In this document: positions 18,001-25,213 of the stretch, one piece after another
Layout: each line of letters opens with the position of its first letter
Numbering within the stretch: position 1 is the stretch's first letter
Assembly (NCBI GenBank): GCA_016191395.1
Contig: JACPOS010000031.1
Coordinates: 23,671 to 87,670, forward strand
Length of the DNA: 64,000 bases
Origin: Chloroflexota bacterium
GTDB taxonomy: Bacteria > Chloroflexota > Limnocylindria > Limnocylindrales > CSP1-4
Reading direction: 5' to 3'
The notes under the pieces: model-generated
What the model was told of the DNA's origin: nothing
What the model saw: only the letters and a program-made list of their open reading frames with translations
Database searches by the model: none
Position numbers and translations under genes: made by a program

Positions 18001-18420
18001 CATCCCGAGGCGGATGGACTGCTCGGTCTGCCGGGCGGCGTAGGTCAGGACCCGCTGCTTGCACAGCGACACGAACTCGGCGATGCCGTACGCCTCGATG
18101 TCGCGCTTGCTCTTGAAACCGAGATCCCGCTCAACGTTGACCTCCACCCACAGCCCCTGGCAGTCGAACCCGTTCTGCCAACGCTGGTCCTCGCCGAGCA
18201 TCGCGTGGAAGCGCTGGAACAGGTCCTTGTACGTGCGGCCCCATGCGTGGTGGACGCCCATCGGGTTGTTCGCGGTGATCGGGCCGTCGAGGAAGCTCCA
18301 GTGCGGCCCGCCCGCGTTCTGGGCGCGCAGCCGCGAGAAGGTCGCGCGGTCCCGCCACTGCTCGAGGATCTCGTGCTCCATGGCCACGAGGTCTGGGCGT
18401 GTAGGAACGGGTCGGAACAT
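15073..18420 (-). CDS. ileS: Isoleucyl-tRNA synthetase (divergent class I type)
   Basis: This 1115-residue class Ia synthetase charges tRNA-Ile. The HIGH-equivalent is PMGVHHAWGR (residues 53-62) and the KMSKS-equivalent reads MHKSWGN, both non-standard. The editing domain shows LVWTTTPWTLAANV. Zinc-type Cys pairs are seen at CPRCG and CSGCGEP. The anticodon-binding domain (STWYLRLSRRRFSRND) and a long C-terminal extension follow. The size and the GFDCQGLWVEVNVE text fit the divergent IleRS-like subgroup better than the classical E. coli type. A weak ATGAGG ribosome site precedes the ATG. It heads the long minus-strand run and overlaps lspA by 4 nt. ValRS is less likely given pairing with lspA. 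Confidence 0.9.
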   Translation of the reverse strand: MFRPVPTRPDLVAMEHEILEQWRDRATFSRLRAQNAGGPHWSFLDGPITANNPMGVHHAWGRTYKDLFQRFHAMLGEDQRWQNGFDCQGLWVEVNVERDLGFKSKRDIEAYGIAEFVSLCKQRVLTYAARQTEQSIRLGMWMDWNDPDELRRLRDLLAADPQQLTTTQGPDGPITDTVEMLVGRLGMPDLGGSYFTFSNENNDLIWGFLRECHKRGWIYKGHDSMPWCPRCGTGISQHEMTEGYQDREDPGLTVRFPLVDRPGESLLVWTTTPWTLAANVAAAVGPDIEYVRIRQGDASFWIGKGTLKQSARGTFEVVESKKGSELVDWRYTGPFDDMPAVRDAFAKGTRDDPGSPYVHRVVPWTEVGEDEGTGIVHIAPGAGAEDFQLGKSLGLPVIGPIDESGRYYAGFGWLSGREASGQAEAIVEDLERRGYFYHLEPYTHRYPHCWRCGTPLLFRLVDEWFISMGQVYDQPRDTLTPAQKAASLRYQIMDIVDEIRWIPGFGYERELDWLMNMHDWMISKKRYWGLALPIYDCQNCGTYDVIGGIDGLEERALEGWDRFKGHTPHRPYIDEVTIRCSGCGEPVKRIPDVGNPWLDAGIVPFSTIHFREDKEFWEKWFPADFITESFPGQFRNWFYAMLAMSTVLRKTAPFRTIFGYGTLIGEDGRAMHKSWGNSIEFDEAAERMGVDVMRWLYTAAKPEDNILFGWHTADGARRRLLVLWNTYSFFVTYARLAGWTPAGATAASTPMDRWILSRVAGLAAAVEDRLQDVDPAAAARLIDAFIEDLSTWYLRLSRRRFSRNDDAADRAAAFSTLHATLAALARIVAPILPFLSDSMYGNLVAAFDDSAPDSVHLTRWPTQELAGFVDPALETAMATARRVVDLTRTLRGTSGLRVRQPLARMWLAIPGADVGQVEGLLELIAEEVNVRHIERIDDESALVDRRIKPLLPKIGKRLGAAIPAVMAAAREGAFEVHPDGSVTLGGVTLAADDVEIQATPRPGTAVAHDEGLVVVIDTELTPELRAEGDARELQRAIQDLRKDAELDLDARIELWIDGLPAEVEPHLVSVARETLADRVTRGRPATGSDATTGSVELTNGTVTIGLRGISGPTAA

Positions 18421-18473
18421 CGGGCCTCATCTGGGTACGGCGAGGCCTGGACAGCCACCGGCCGCGGTCCGGC

Positions 18474-18479
18474 TATCCT
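18474..18479 (+). promoter_or_regulatory. -10 element of the LCP gene (TATCCT), predicted leaderless
   Basis: TATCCT is followed by 7 nt and the ATG at 18487, leaving no room for a Shine-Dalgarno. It lies in the 66-nt divergent gap with ileS. Confidence 0.6.
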
Positions 18480-18486
18480 ACCCGCG

Positions 18487-20268
18487 ATGCCGCCGGTCCA
18501 CGAGACACTGCCGCGGGGCCGCTCCCCGTTCGCGGCGGCGTTCCTGTCACTGCTGTTCCCGGGCCTGGGTCACGCCTACCTCGGCGCATACCGCCGCGGC
18601 CTGGGCTTCGGGGCACCGCCGCTGCTCCTCGGCGCGCTCATCGCCGGGTTTGCCGTGCGCCTGTCCGCCGTGGACCTCGCCGGCCTGGCCGTCCAGTCGT
18701 GGTTCCTGACAGCGGTGTTCATCGGCAACCTCGTGGCGCTCGTCTATCGCGCTTACGCGATCGTGGACGCCTGGTCGATCGCCCGCGCCCTGTCCGGGGC
18801 GTCCGCGCTCCGGACGTCCGCCGCGCTGCGACAGGCCGGGGTCGCGTCGCTCGCGAGCCTGGTCGCCGTGCTGGTGGTCATGAGCGGCCTGCACCTCGCT
18901 GTCGCCCGCTACGACTCGCTGCTGTCCGACACGGCGGCCTGCATCTTCGATCCTGAATCCGGCTGCCAGCCGGGGTCATCGCCCGACCCGAGCGACGCGG
19001 AGACCGATGCGCCGGACTCGAGCGCCACGCCCGAGCCGTCGATCGGACCCGCGGTGAGCGGCGGCCCGGAGATCCCACCGTGGAACGGCAAGGACCGCCT
19101 CAACATCCTGCTGATCGGGGCCGACGAGCAGGGTGGCGGCCACAACACCGACACGATGATCACGGTGTCAATCGACCCGCAATCCGGCCAGGTCGTCATG
19201 TTCACGCTGCCGCGCGACACGGTGGACGTGCCGCTGCCACCGGGGCCGGCCCGCAGGGTCTGGGGCTCCGTCTACGCGGGCAAGATCAACAGCTTCTTCG
19301 TGGCCGCGCGGAACCGGTCGGACGTGTTCCCCGGGACGCGGGCCACCCGCGGCTACACCGGCCTCAAGACGGTCCTCGGCTACCTCTACGGGTTGGACAT
19401 CCAGTACTACGTGGAGGTCAACTTCGACGGCTTCCGGAAGGTCGTGGACGCGCTCGGTGGCGTGACGATCAACGTCCAGGTGCCCGTCCTGGACGACAAC
19501 TTCCCGAAGCCCGGCTCGCGTCGCGAGCGCCTGTTCGTTCCCGCGGGCGTGCAGCACATGACCGGCGCGGAGGCGCTCGAGTACGCCCGGTCGCGAAAGA
19601 GCACGTCGGACTTCGAGCGCGGCGCCCGCCAGCAGCGCCTGCTCGTTTCGCTCCGTCGCCAGCTGGACATCAGCCAGGTGCTCAAGAACATCGACTCGCT
19701 CTCGCAGGCGGTCGGCCAGTCGCTGCGCACCGACATCCCTCGCGAGCTCGTGCCGCAGCTGCTGGGCCTCGCCGAGAGGATCGACACCCGCTCCATCCGG
19801 TCCGTGATCTTCACGCCGCCGCTCTACCAGATCGAGTGCTTCAACTGCCCGCCGCGCGGCTACATCATCCAGCCACGCGTGGCGCGAATCCGCGCCGCCG
19901 TGGCCGAGGCATTCCAGATCGATCCCGGCTTCGCGGAGGCGCGCGATGCCCTCGCGGAGGAGGCCGCGGCGGTGTGGGTGCTCAACGGCTCAGGTCGTGC
20001 GGGCGAGGCGTCGCGCCTGTCGGAGTACCTCAGCTACCTCGGCATCGCCGCGTCCGCGCCCAACCAGAAGCCCGACGTGACTGGCCTGCCCGCGACGACG
20101 ATCCGCGCCTACAACGGCGCCGAGGACAAGTTCCCGCTCACGGTGGCCGCGCTCAAGCTGGTCTTCGGGGTCGAGGTGGTCCCGATCGCGGACACGAACG
20201 TTCGCGTCGACTTCGAGGTCATCACGGCGTCCACGACGCCGCAGCTCACGCCGCCCCCCGCCCCGTAG
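18487..20268 (+). CDS. LytR-CpsA-Psr (LCP) family cell-wall glycopolymer ligase
   Basis: LCP enzymes transfer undecaprenyl-linked glycopolymers to peptidoglycan outside the membrane. This 593-residue protein starts with a multi-span membrane region (about residues 15-145, opening with LLFPGLGHAYLGAYRRG, a TM2/DUF5683-like helix pair). A Pro/Ser/Asp-rich linker (160-195) follows, then the LCP domain (about 205-400) with NILLIGAD, NTDTMITVSID, FTLPRDTVDV with the phosphate-binding Arg, YYVEVNFDGF and ALEYARSRKSTSDFERGARQQ. A C-terminal LytR_C domain (about 495-580, VWVLNGSGRAGEASRL) ends in a Pro tail. The frame is open upstream, but the ATG at 18487 right after a -10 hexamer is the credible start. 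Divergent from ileS. Confidence 0.95.
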   Translation: MPPVHETLPRGRSPFAAAFLSLLFPGLGHAYLGAYRRGLGFGAPPLLLGALIAGFAVRLSAVDLAGLAVQSWFLTAVFIGNLVALVYRAYAIVDAWSIARALSGASALRTSAALRQAGVASLASLVAVLVVMSGLHLAVARYDSLLSDTAACIFDPESGCQPGSSPDPSDAETDAPDSSATPEPSIGPAVSGGPEIPPWNGKDRLNILLIGADEQGGGHNTDTMITVSIDPQSGQVVMFTLPRDTVDVPLPPGPARRVWGSVYAGKINSFFVAARNRSDVFPGTRATRGYTGLKTVLGYLYGLDIQYYVEVNFDGFRKVVDALGGVTINVQVPVLDDNFPKPGSRRERLFVPAGVQHMTGAEALEYARSRKSTSDFERGARQQRLLVSLRRQLDISQVLKNIDSLSQAVGQSLRTDIPRELVPQLLGLAERIDTRSIRSVIFTPPLYQIECFNCPPRGYIIQPRVARIRAAVAEAFQIDPGFAEARDALAEEAAAVWVLNGSGRAGEASRLSEYLSYLGIAASAPNQKPDVTGLPATTIRAYNGAEDKFPLTVAALKLVFGVEVVPIADTNVRVDFEVITASTTPQLTPPPAP

Positions 20269-20280
20269 CGCGGTCCGGTC

Positions 20281-20300
20281 GCCCCGCGGCCGCGCGGGGC
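20281..20300 (+). terminator. Strong GC hairpin after the LCP gene
   Basis: GCCCCGCG and CGCGGGGC pair perfectly over 8 bp around a GCCG loop, 12 nt after the LCP stop. It lacks a T-tract, so termination efficiency is uncertain. The rest of the 239-base gap to ilvE shows no gene. Confidence 0.45.
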
Positions 20301-20507
20301 AGTGCTGGGCCTGCAGTTCCTGCCAGACGACCACCATCCGATGCCTGGACGCGAACTTCGGGCCTTCGGAACGCGACGACGCCGTAGTTCGTGCGTAGCT
20401 CAGCGCGGCGTGGCCGCCGCCAGACGCGCAATCCTGACGTTCTTGCCGCCTAAGCCTGGCTTGCTGCCGATCGGGCAGGAACGCGACGGGCCCCCGCGCT
20501 GCCCGGA

Positions 20508-21494
20508 TCAGCGCGCGGGGATCTCCGTGAGCCAGTGCATGAAGCGCGGGTCGTTGCCGCGGACGGCGGCGAAGTACGCCTCGTGGAGCTGCCTGGTGAT
20601 CGGGCCGATGGCGCCGCCCGCGATCGGGCGGTGGTCCAGCTCGGTGACCGGCGACAGCTGGACGCCGGTGCCGCACAGGAACATCTCGTCCGCGACGTAG
20701 ATCTCCGAGCGGTCGATGGAGCGCGACTCCACCGGGATCCCGAACGTCCCGGCGAGCTCCATGATGGCGCGACGGGTCACGCCCTCGAGGATGTCGTCGT
20801 TCACCGGCGGGGTGAGCAGGACGCCGTCGCGGACCACGAACATGTTGGCTGCCGAGGCCTCCGAGGCGTGGCCGTCCGGGGTGAGGACGAGGGCCTCGTC
20901 GAAGCCGTTGAGCTCCGCCTCGGTCTTCTGGAACGCCATGTTCACGTACCCGCCCACGATCTTGCCGCGGGCCGGCAGGGCGTCGTCCGCGTTGCGGCGC
21001 CAGGTGGAGGTCATGATCCGGACGCCCTTGTCCACGTCGATGTAGTTGCCGAACGGGATGGCGAACACCACAAACTCATGGGCCAGGTTGTGCAGCCGGA
21101 CCCCGACGCTGAGGCCGGACTTATAGAAGCACGGGCGGACGTACGCGTCCCCGCGGAAGTGGTTGCGGCGGATGGTCTCGACGACGGTCCGGACCAGCTC
21201 GTCGACCGGCGGCAGGTCGGTCATGAGGAGCATCCCCGCGTTGCGCCGGATGCGCTCCATGTGCTCGCGAAGCTTGAGCCCGTAGAGGACGCCCTGGTCC
21301 TCGTTCCAGTAGGCCCGGATGCCCTCGAAGACGGCCGTGCCGTACATGAAGGCGTGGGTCATGATGCTGACCTTGGCATCGCCGAGGGCGACGTACTTGC
21401 CCTCGAAATAGGCCACGAGGTCGGCGCTCGGGGCGGCCCCGTGGCTGGCGGCGGCGCTGTGGGCCGCGGCGTCCTTCGTCTTCTCGGTGAGCAT
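20508..21494 (-). CDS. ilvE: Branched-chain amino acid aminotransferase
   Basis: This fold-type IV PLP enzyme makes leucine, isoleucine and valine from their keto acids, with glutamate as donor. Typical pieces are HAFMYGTAVFEGIRAY, RPCFYKSG, the PLP lysine in ARGKIVGGYVN, and EASAANMFVVRDG followed by ILEGVTRRAI. The 328-residue length includes about 25 extra Ala/His-rich N-terminal residues before LVAYFEGKYV. A GAGGAG Shine-Dalgarno lies before the ATG, and a TATACT hexamer about 62 nt upstream (21556-21561) is a plausible -10, so unlike many neighbours this gene has a real leader. It is transcribed towards the LCP gene and appears monocistronic. Confidence 0.95.
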   Translation of the reverse strand: MLTEKTKDAAAHSAAASHGAAPSADLVAYFEGKYVALGDAKVSIMTHAFMYGTAVFEGIRAYWNEDQGVLYGLKLREHMERIRRNAGMLLMTDLPPVDELVRTVVETIRRNHFRGDAYVRPCFYKSGLSVGVRLHNLAHEFVVFAIPFGNYIDVDKGVRIMTSTWRRNADDALPARGKIVGGYVNMAFQKTEAELNGFDEALVLTPDGHASEASAANMFVVRDGVLLTPPVNDDILEGVTRRAIMELAGTFGIPVESRSIDRSEIYVADEMFLCGTGVQLSPVTELDHRPIAGGAIGPITRQLHEAYFAAVRGNDPRFMHWLTEIPAR

Positions 21495-21576
21495 CTCGGT
21501 TGGCTCCTCGATGTGCGCGGCGGTGGCCGCGAAAGCGAATCGACCTGTGGCCCGAGTATATCCCCGGGTTTCCGCC

Positions 21577-22632
21577 CTACCCCCTCGCGAGCCCCACGAT
21601 GACGATCACGAGATAGGTCACGTAGAACGCCCCGCCGAGCAGCAGCCCGCGGCCGCGCAACCGCCCGGCGCGGTACATGGGCAGGAAGATCGCCGCGCTT
21701 GCGAGGAACGCGATCCCGGCCGACGCGAAGGCGAGGTAGCTGCCCGGACCCGCGACCCAGCTCTCCGGCGCGAACACGAGCGCGACGGACACCGGGATGG
21801 CGGATTGGAAGACCATCGCACCGGTGATGTTGCCCATCGCCAGCGTGTCCTTGCCCTGTCGGATCCAGATGATGGAGTTGAACTTCTCCGGCAGCTCCGT
21901 GGCGATCGGGGCGACGACCAGCGCGAGCAGCACCTGGCTCACGCCCAGCGACGTCGCGACCTGTCCGACCGCGTCGACGAACGCCACGGCGCCGATCACG
22001 ATCAGGCCCAGGGCCACGAGCACCTGGATGTTGACGATCCGCAGGCGCGGCCCATGGGTGGCATCCACGCCCGCGGTCCGGCCGGCATCGAAGCGGTGGA
22101 AGCGCAGCGGTGCGAGATCCTCGATGTCGATCGACGGGTCGGCCTCGAAGTGGCCCTTCACGTACCAGCCGTAGACCACGAGGAGCACCGCGGCAACCAC
22201 GAGCTTCGGCCACGTCGGCTCGGAGGGCAGGAAGGCCGCGGCGGCGATGGCGATGCCGTAGGCGATCACGAAGGTGCGCATGTCCGCGCTGAGGACCCTG
22301 GTGTCGACCTGCAGGACGTCGCCGGTGGAACGGTGGCGCGCCTGGTAGATCACCGCGGCGCCGGTCACGAACATCGCGAGGGTCGCGAGCATGAACGGAG
22401 CGCCCAGGATCGCCCCGACCCCGATCTCGTCGGAATGCGCCTCGCCCGAGAACAGGATCGCCACGATCGGGATCATCGTCTCGGGCAATGCCGTGCCGAC
22501 TGCGGCGAGGACCGAGCCGACCGCGCCCTCGGCGAGGCCCAGCTTCCGGCCGAACCACTCGATGCCGTTCGTGAACAGCTCGGCGCCCGCCAGGATGACG
22601 ACGAACGAGACCAGGAGAATCAGGAGGTCCAT
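21577..22632 (-). CDS. CaCA-family (sodium/calcium exchanger type) membrane protein
   Basis: A ten-span-type membrane protein of 351 residues with the two alpha repeats of the Ca2+/cation antiporter superfamily: AVGTALPETMIPI near the N-terminus and APIATELPEKFNSI in the second half. Each has the conserved Glu in a (G/A)T-x-(L)PE context, plus a GN-x-x-GAMVFQS segment. A hydrophilic loop of about 50 residues (IDIEDLAPLRFHRFDAG) separates the halves. It exchanges cations across the membrane; Na+/Ca2+ is the default guess but ion choice is not determinable. It is 6 nt from the DUF1634 gene and thus probably the last gene of the rpsF-ssb-rpsR-TauE-DUF1634 run. Confidence 0.9.
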   Translation of the reverse strand: MDLLILLVSFVVILAGAELFTNGIEWFGRKLGLAEGAVGSVLAAVGTALPETMIPIVAILFSGEAHSDEIGVGAILGAPFMLATLAMFVTGAAVIYQARHRSTGDVLQVDTRVLSADMRTFVIAYGIAIAAAAFLPSEPTWPKLVVAAVLLVVYGWYVKGHFEADPSIDIEDLAPLRFHRFDAGRTAGVDATHGPRLRIVNIQVLVALGLIVIGAVAFVDAVGQVATSLGVSQVLLALVVAPIATELPEKFNSIIWIRQGKDTLAMGNITGAMVFQSAIPVSVALVFAPESWVAGPGSYLAFASAGIAFLASAAIFLPMYRAGRLRGRGLLLGGAFYVTYLVIVIVGLARG

Positions 22633-22638
22633 CGCCTC

Positions 22639-23016
22639 CTAGCCTGTCACCAGTCCGGCGAGAACGCCAAGCGCCACCACGCCGAGGATCAGGAGGGCGA
22701 CGATCGCCATCACGCGTTCGCCTCCGCGGGCGAAGCCGATGAGCGCACCCAGGACCCGGAGGCCCGGCGTCGCGACGATGGCGAGGATCCCGAGCCACAG
22801 GAACCCCTCCGGGCGCGCCGCGGCGACGTCCGCCAGGAGCCTGCCGATCACCAGCAGAGCACCGGCTTCCAGGGGCGATCGGCCGCTGGCCACGAGCAGC
22901 ACGACGCCGATCGCGACGAGCACGATCGAGGCGTACGTCCCGATCTGCAGCACGCGACCGAGCGTCGATTCGAGCCGGCCACCGGTGCCGCCCGGGTCCA
23001 GGCGAAGCGTGCTCAC
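22639..23016 (-). CDS. DUF1634 small membrane protein
   Basis: This 125-residue protein has three hydrophobic helices (TYASIVLVAIGVVLLV, FLWLGILAIVATPGLRVLGALI and VMAIVALLILGVVALGVL) and the TPxLRVxxAxI core typical of DUF1634. The domain is repeatedly found next to TauE/SafE permeases, as here, where its start overlaps the TauE stop (ATGA). It is probably an accessory subunit of that exporter, an inference from gene pairing. No catalytic residue is apparent. Confidence 0.85.
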   Translation of the reverse strand: MSTLRLDPGGTGGRLESTLGRVLQIGTYASIVLVAIGVVLLVASGRSPLEAGALLVIGRLLADVAAARPEGFLWLGILAIVATPGLRVLGALIGFARGGERVMAIVALLILGVVALGVLAGLVTG

Positions 23017-23819
23017 GAGAGGCCAACGGCGCGGCGCGCCATCTCGAACGCCGTGAACAGGAGCACCCCGACGAAGAGCGCACGGAGCATGCCCACCCGC
23101 ACGCGGCCCCCAAGCCGCGAGCCGAGCGTGGCGCCCACGAACACGCCCAGCGCCGTGGGACCCGCGGCGTTGACGTCGATGCCGCCGCGGAGCAGGTACA
23201 CGATCGCGCTCGCGGACGCCGTGATCCCGATCATGAGGTTGCTCGTCGCGGTGGCGACGCGAAGCGGCACGCCCATCACCAGGTGCATCACGGGCACCTT
23301 GACGATGCCGCCACCGATGCCGAGCAGCGCGGAGACGACACCGGCGCCGACGCTGCCCACCAGGCCCGCGGGGACCCGTCTGACCGCCGAACCGGTCAGC
23401 CGCTCGGACCTTGAGGGGCCGTCGGCCGCGGCCGCGGTCGCCGCATCATCGCCCTGGGCGGGTCGGCTGCGGAGCATCGTGATCGCGACATAGACCAGGA
23501 CCACCGCGAAGATGGCCGCGAGCAGCCGCTCGTCGAGCAGGAACGCGACGAGGCCGCCGGCGATGGCCCCCATGGCGGTGAACAGCTCGAGCACCATCCC
23601 GAGACGAAGATTCGCCTGCCGGCGCTCCAGGTACACGCTCGCCGAGGCGCTGCTGGTGACGATCACGCACACCAGCGAGACGCCGACCGCCTCACGCAGG
23701 GGCAGCCCGAAGCCGATGGTCAGCAAGGGCACGATGAGCAGTCCCCCACCCAGCCCGAGCAGCGACCCGAACGCCCCGGCGGCAACGCCGCCCACGAGCA
23801 TCAACAGCCCGACTTCCAT
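23013..23819 (-). CDS. TauE/SafE family sulfite/anion exporter
   Basis: This is a permease of 268 residues with about eight predicted spans. The duplicated family motif is visible: GSLLGLGGGLLIVPLL near the N-terminus and SALLGIGGGIVKVPVM in the second half. The family exports sulfite, sulfoacetate and related anions and may also import sulfur compounds; the substrate here is unknown. Between the halves lies a short cytoplasmic loop rich in Ala/Asp. Its gene overlaps DUF1634 by 4 nt and begins 24 nt after the rpsR stop without an obvious Shine-Dalgarno. It may therefore be expressed by read-through from the ribosomal protein/ssb promoter. Confidence 0.9.
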   Translation of the reverse strand: MEVGLLMLVGGVAAGAFGSLLGLGGGLLIVPLLTIGFGLPLREAVGVSLVCVIVTSSASASVYLERRQANLRLGMVLELFTAMGAIAGGLVAFLLDERLLAAIFAVVLVYVAITMLRSRPAQGDDAATAAAADGPSRSERLTGSAVRRVPAGLVGSVGAGVVSALLGIGGGIVKVPVMHLVMGVPLRVATATSNLMIGITASASAIVYLLRGGIDVNAAGPTALGVFVGATLGSRLGGRVRVGMLRALFVGVLLFTAFEMARRAVGLS

Positions 23820-23843
23820 CGACGTCGAGCGGGCCAGCGAACG

Positions 23844-24119
23844 CTAGGGGCGAAGGTGCTCCGGGGAGTACGGCAGCAGGGCGACGTGACGCGCTCGCTT
23901 GAGGGCGACGGACAGCTCCCGCTGGTGGCCGGCGCAGGTACCGGTCTTGCGTCGCGGCTCGATCTTGGCGCGCTCGGAGAGATAGCGGCGCAGCCGATTG
24001 ACTTCCTTGTAGTCGATCACGACCGTCTTGTCGGCGCAGAAGGCGCAGACCTTGCGGCGGCGTCGATCGCGGTAGAAGTCGTCGCGCTTGCTGCGGGATC
24101 GCGGTGCAGATGGAGGCAT
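23844..24119 (-). CDS. rpsR: 30S ribosomal protein bS18
   Basis: bS18 of 91 residues. The rRNA-binding core [26 protein letters not shown] is canonical. It is a zinc-type (C+) form with CAFC (Cys25, Cys28) plus Cys62 and His65 in TCAGHQ. It follows ssb by 48 nt in the conserved order rpsF-ssb-rpsR. The rplI gene that often comes next is absent; TauE/SafE takes its place. Confidence 0.97.
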   Translation of the reverse strand: MPPSAPRSRSKRDDFYRDRRRRKVCAFCADKTVVIDYKEVNRLRRYLSERAKIEPRRKTGTCAGHQRELSVALKRARHVALLPYSPEHLRP

Positions 24120-24167
24120 TCGGTCAGGTTCTCCTCGGGACGCCGCGCGAGCGCGGCGTGATCAGGG

Positions 24168-24626
24168 TCAGAAGGGAAGTTCGTCGATCTCGGTGTCGTC
24201 GTAGCCGCCGGAGCGGCCACCGCCGGCAGGAGCGCCGGCTCCGGCGGGCCCACCGGGCGCACCGGGCGCACCGGCGAACGTGCCCTCGGCGGCCTCGCGC
24301 TTGTCGAGGCCCAGGACCGTGTCCGCGGTGATGTCCAGCGACATGCGCTTCTGACCGTCATTGGCCTCGTACTCGCGGGTCCGGAACCGGCCGTCGACGA
24401 ACACACGGCTGCCCTTGCGAAGGTTCTCGGCAGCCCGCTCGCCGCGCTCACCCCAGATGCTCACCCGGAACCAGTCGGTGGATTCGATCCACTCGTTGGT
24501 CTGCTGGTTCTTGGTCGACTGGTTGACCGCGACGGTGAAGCTGGCCACGGGGCGGCCGCTCGGGGTGTAGCGGAGCTCGGGATCACGCCCGAGGTTGCCG
24601 ATGATCTGGATCTTGCTCAGCGCCAT
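24168..24626 (-). CDS. ssb: Single-stranded DNA-binding protein
   Basis: SSB coats single-stranded DNA during replication, repair and recombination. The OB-fold (about residues 1-110) begins LSKIQIIGNLGRDPELRYTPSG and includes VASFTVAVNQ and WFRVSIWGERGE. A Gly/Ala/Pro-rich linker follows. The C-terminal acidic tip is IDELPF, the conserved peptide that binds partners; the PriA and RecJ families, both encoded in this window, are known SSB-tip partners. Length (152) is normal. It lies between rpsF (12-nt gap) and rpsR, the common bacterial arrangement. Confidence 0.97.
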   Translation of the reverse strand: MALSKIQIIGNLGRDPELRYTPSGRPVASFTVAVNQSTKNQQTNEWIESTDWFRVSIWGERGERAAENLRKGSRVFVDGRFRTREYEANDGQKRMSLDITADTVLGLDKREAAEGTFAGAPGAPGGPAGAGAPAGGGRSGGYDDTEIDELPF

Positions 24627-24638
24627 CGTTCGATCCCC

Positions 24639-25064
24639 TCAGTCGATTGCGGCCGGGGCCGCCTCGCTCTCCGACTCGTCGATCCGCTCACGGCCATCAT
24701 CCTCTTCCTCCTCGTCCTCGGCGGACGGGAGCGGCGCCTCGTCGCCCTCGGCGCCGGCGTCGCGCAGGGCGCGGGCGGGCCGCTCCTGGCGGACGACGAG
24801 ATGGCGGAGGAGCTCCTCCGTGATGAGCAGGCCGCGCTCCAGCTCGGCGATGGCGGTCGTCGGCGCCTCGAAGACCACGATGTGGTAGGCGCCCTCGCGA
24901 TGCCGGTCGATGGCGTAGGCCAGGCGACGGCGGCCCCATGGGGCGACCTTCACGATCTGGCCGCCGTCGGCGGTGATCTGGCGGGTGGTGCGATCGATGA
25001 TCGCGGCGATGCGTTCGTCTGGCGCGTCCGGCCGGAAGACCAGCATGAGTTCGTAGCGGCGCAT
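24639..25064 (-). CDS. rpsF: 30S ribosomal protein bS6
   Basis: bS6 with the standard N-terminus MRRYELMLVFRPD, WGRRRLAYAI and the EGAYHIVVFEA strand. It binds 16S rRNA together with bS18, whose gene is two genes downstream. At 141 residues it is longer than the about 100-residue norm because of a strongly acidic C-terminal tail (a Glu/Asp run with Ser and Ala), reminiscent of the glutamate tail added to E. coli S6. An AAGGAG Shine-Dalgarno precedes the ATG, and the gene heads the operon. Confidence 0.96.
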   Translation of the reverse strand: MRRYELMLVFRPDAPDERIAAIIDRTTRQITADGGQIVKVAPWGRRRLAYAIDRHREGAYHIVVFEAPTTAIAELERGLLITEELLRHLVVRQERPARALRDAGAEGDEAPLPSAEDEEEEDDGRERIDESESEAAPAAID

Positions 25065-25137
25065 GGGCCGTCAACTCCTTCCTGTGGGGATGCCCCGCTG
25101 CGACGGCGTCGCACGGAGCAGAAAGGTCAGGCGGCGG

Positions 25138-25143
25138 AGTTTA
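25138..25143 (-). promoter_or_regulatory. Probable -10 of the rpsF-ssb-rpsR operon (TAAACT)
   Basis: TAAACT on the minus strand lies 73 nt before the rpsF ATG in the divergent gap with the CpaE-like gene. No clear -35 is seen. The leader leaves room for the AAGGAG ribosome site. Confidence 0.4.
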
Positions 25144-25169
25144 GCACGAGGCCGTAGCGAACCCGGTTG

Positions 25170-25175
25170 TATCCT
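25170..25175 (+). promoter_or_regulatory. Probable -10 of the CpaE-like gene (TATCCT)
   Basis: TATCCT lies 38 nt before the GTG at 25214. An AGGGAG Shine-Dalgarno sits between, so this gene would have a short conventional leader. Confidence 0.45.
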
Positions 25176-25213
25176 CTGGCGGCGCCAACGCCAGACACGA
25201 CCCAGGGAGACCC

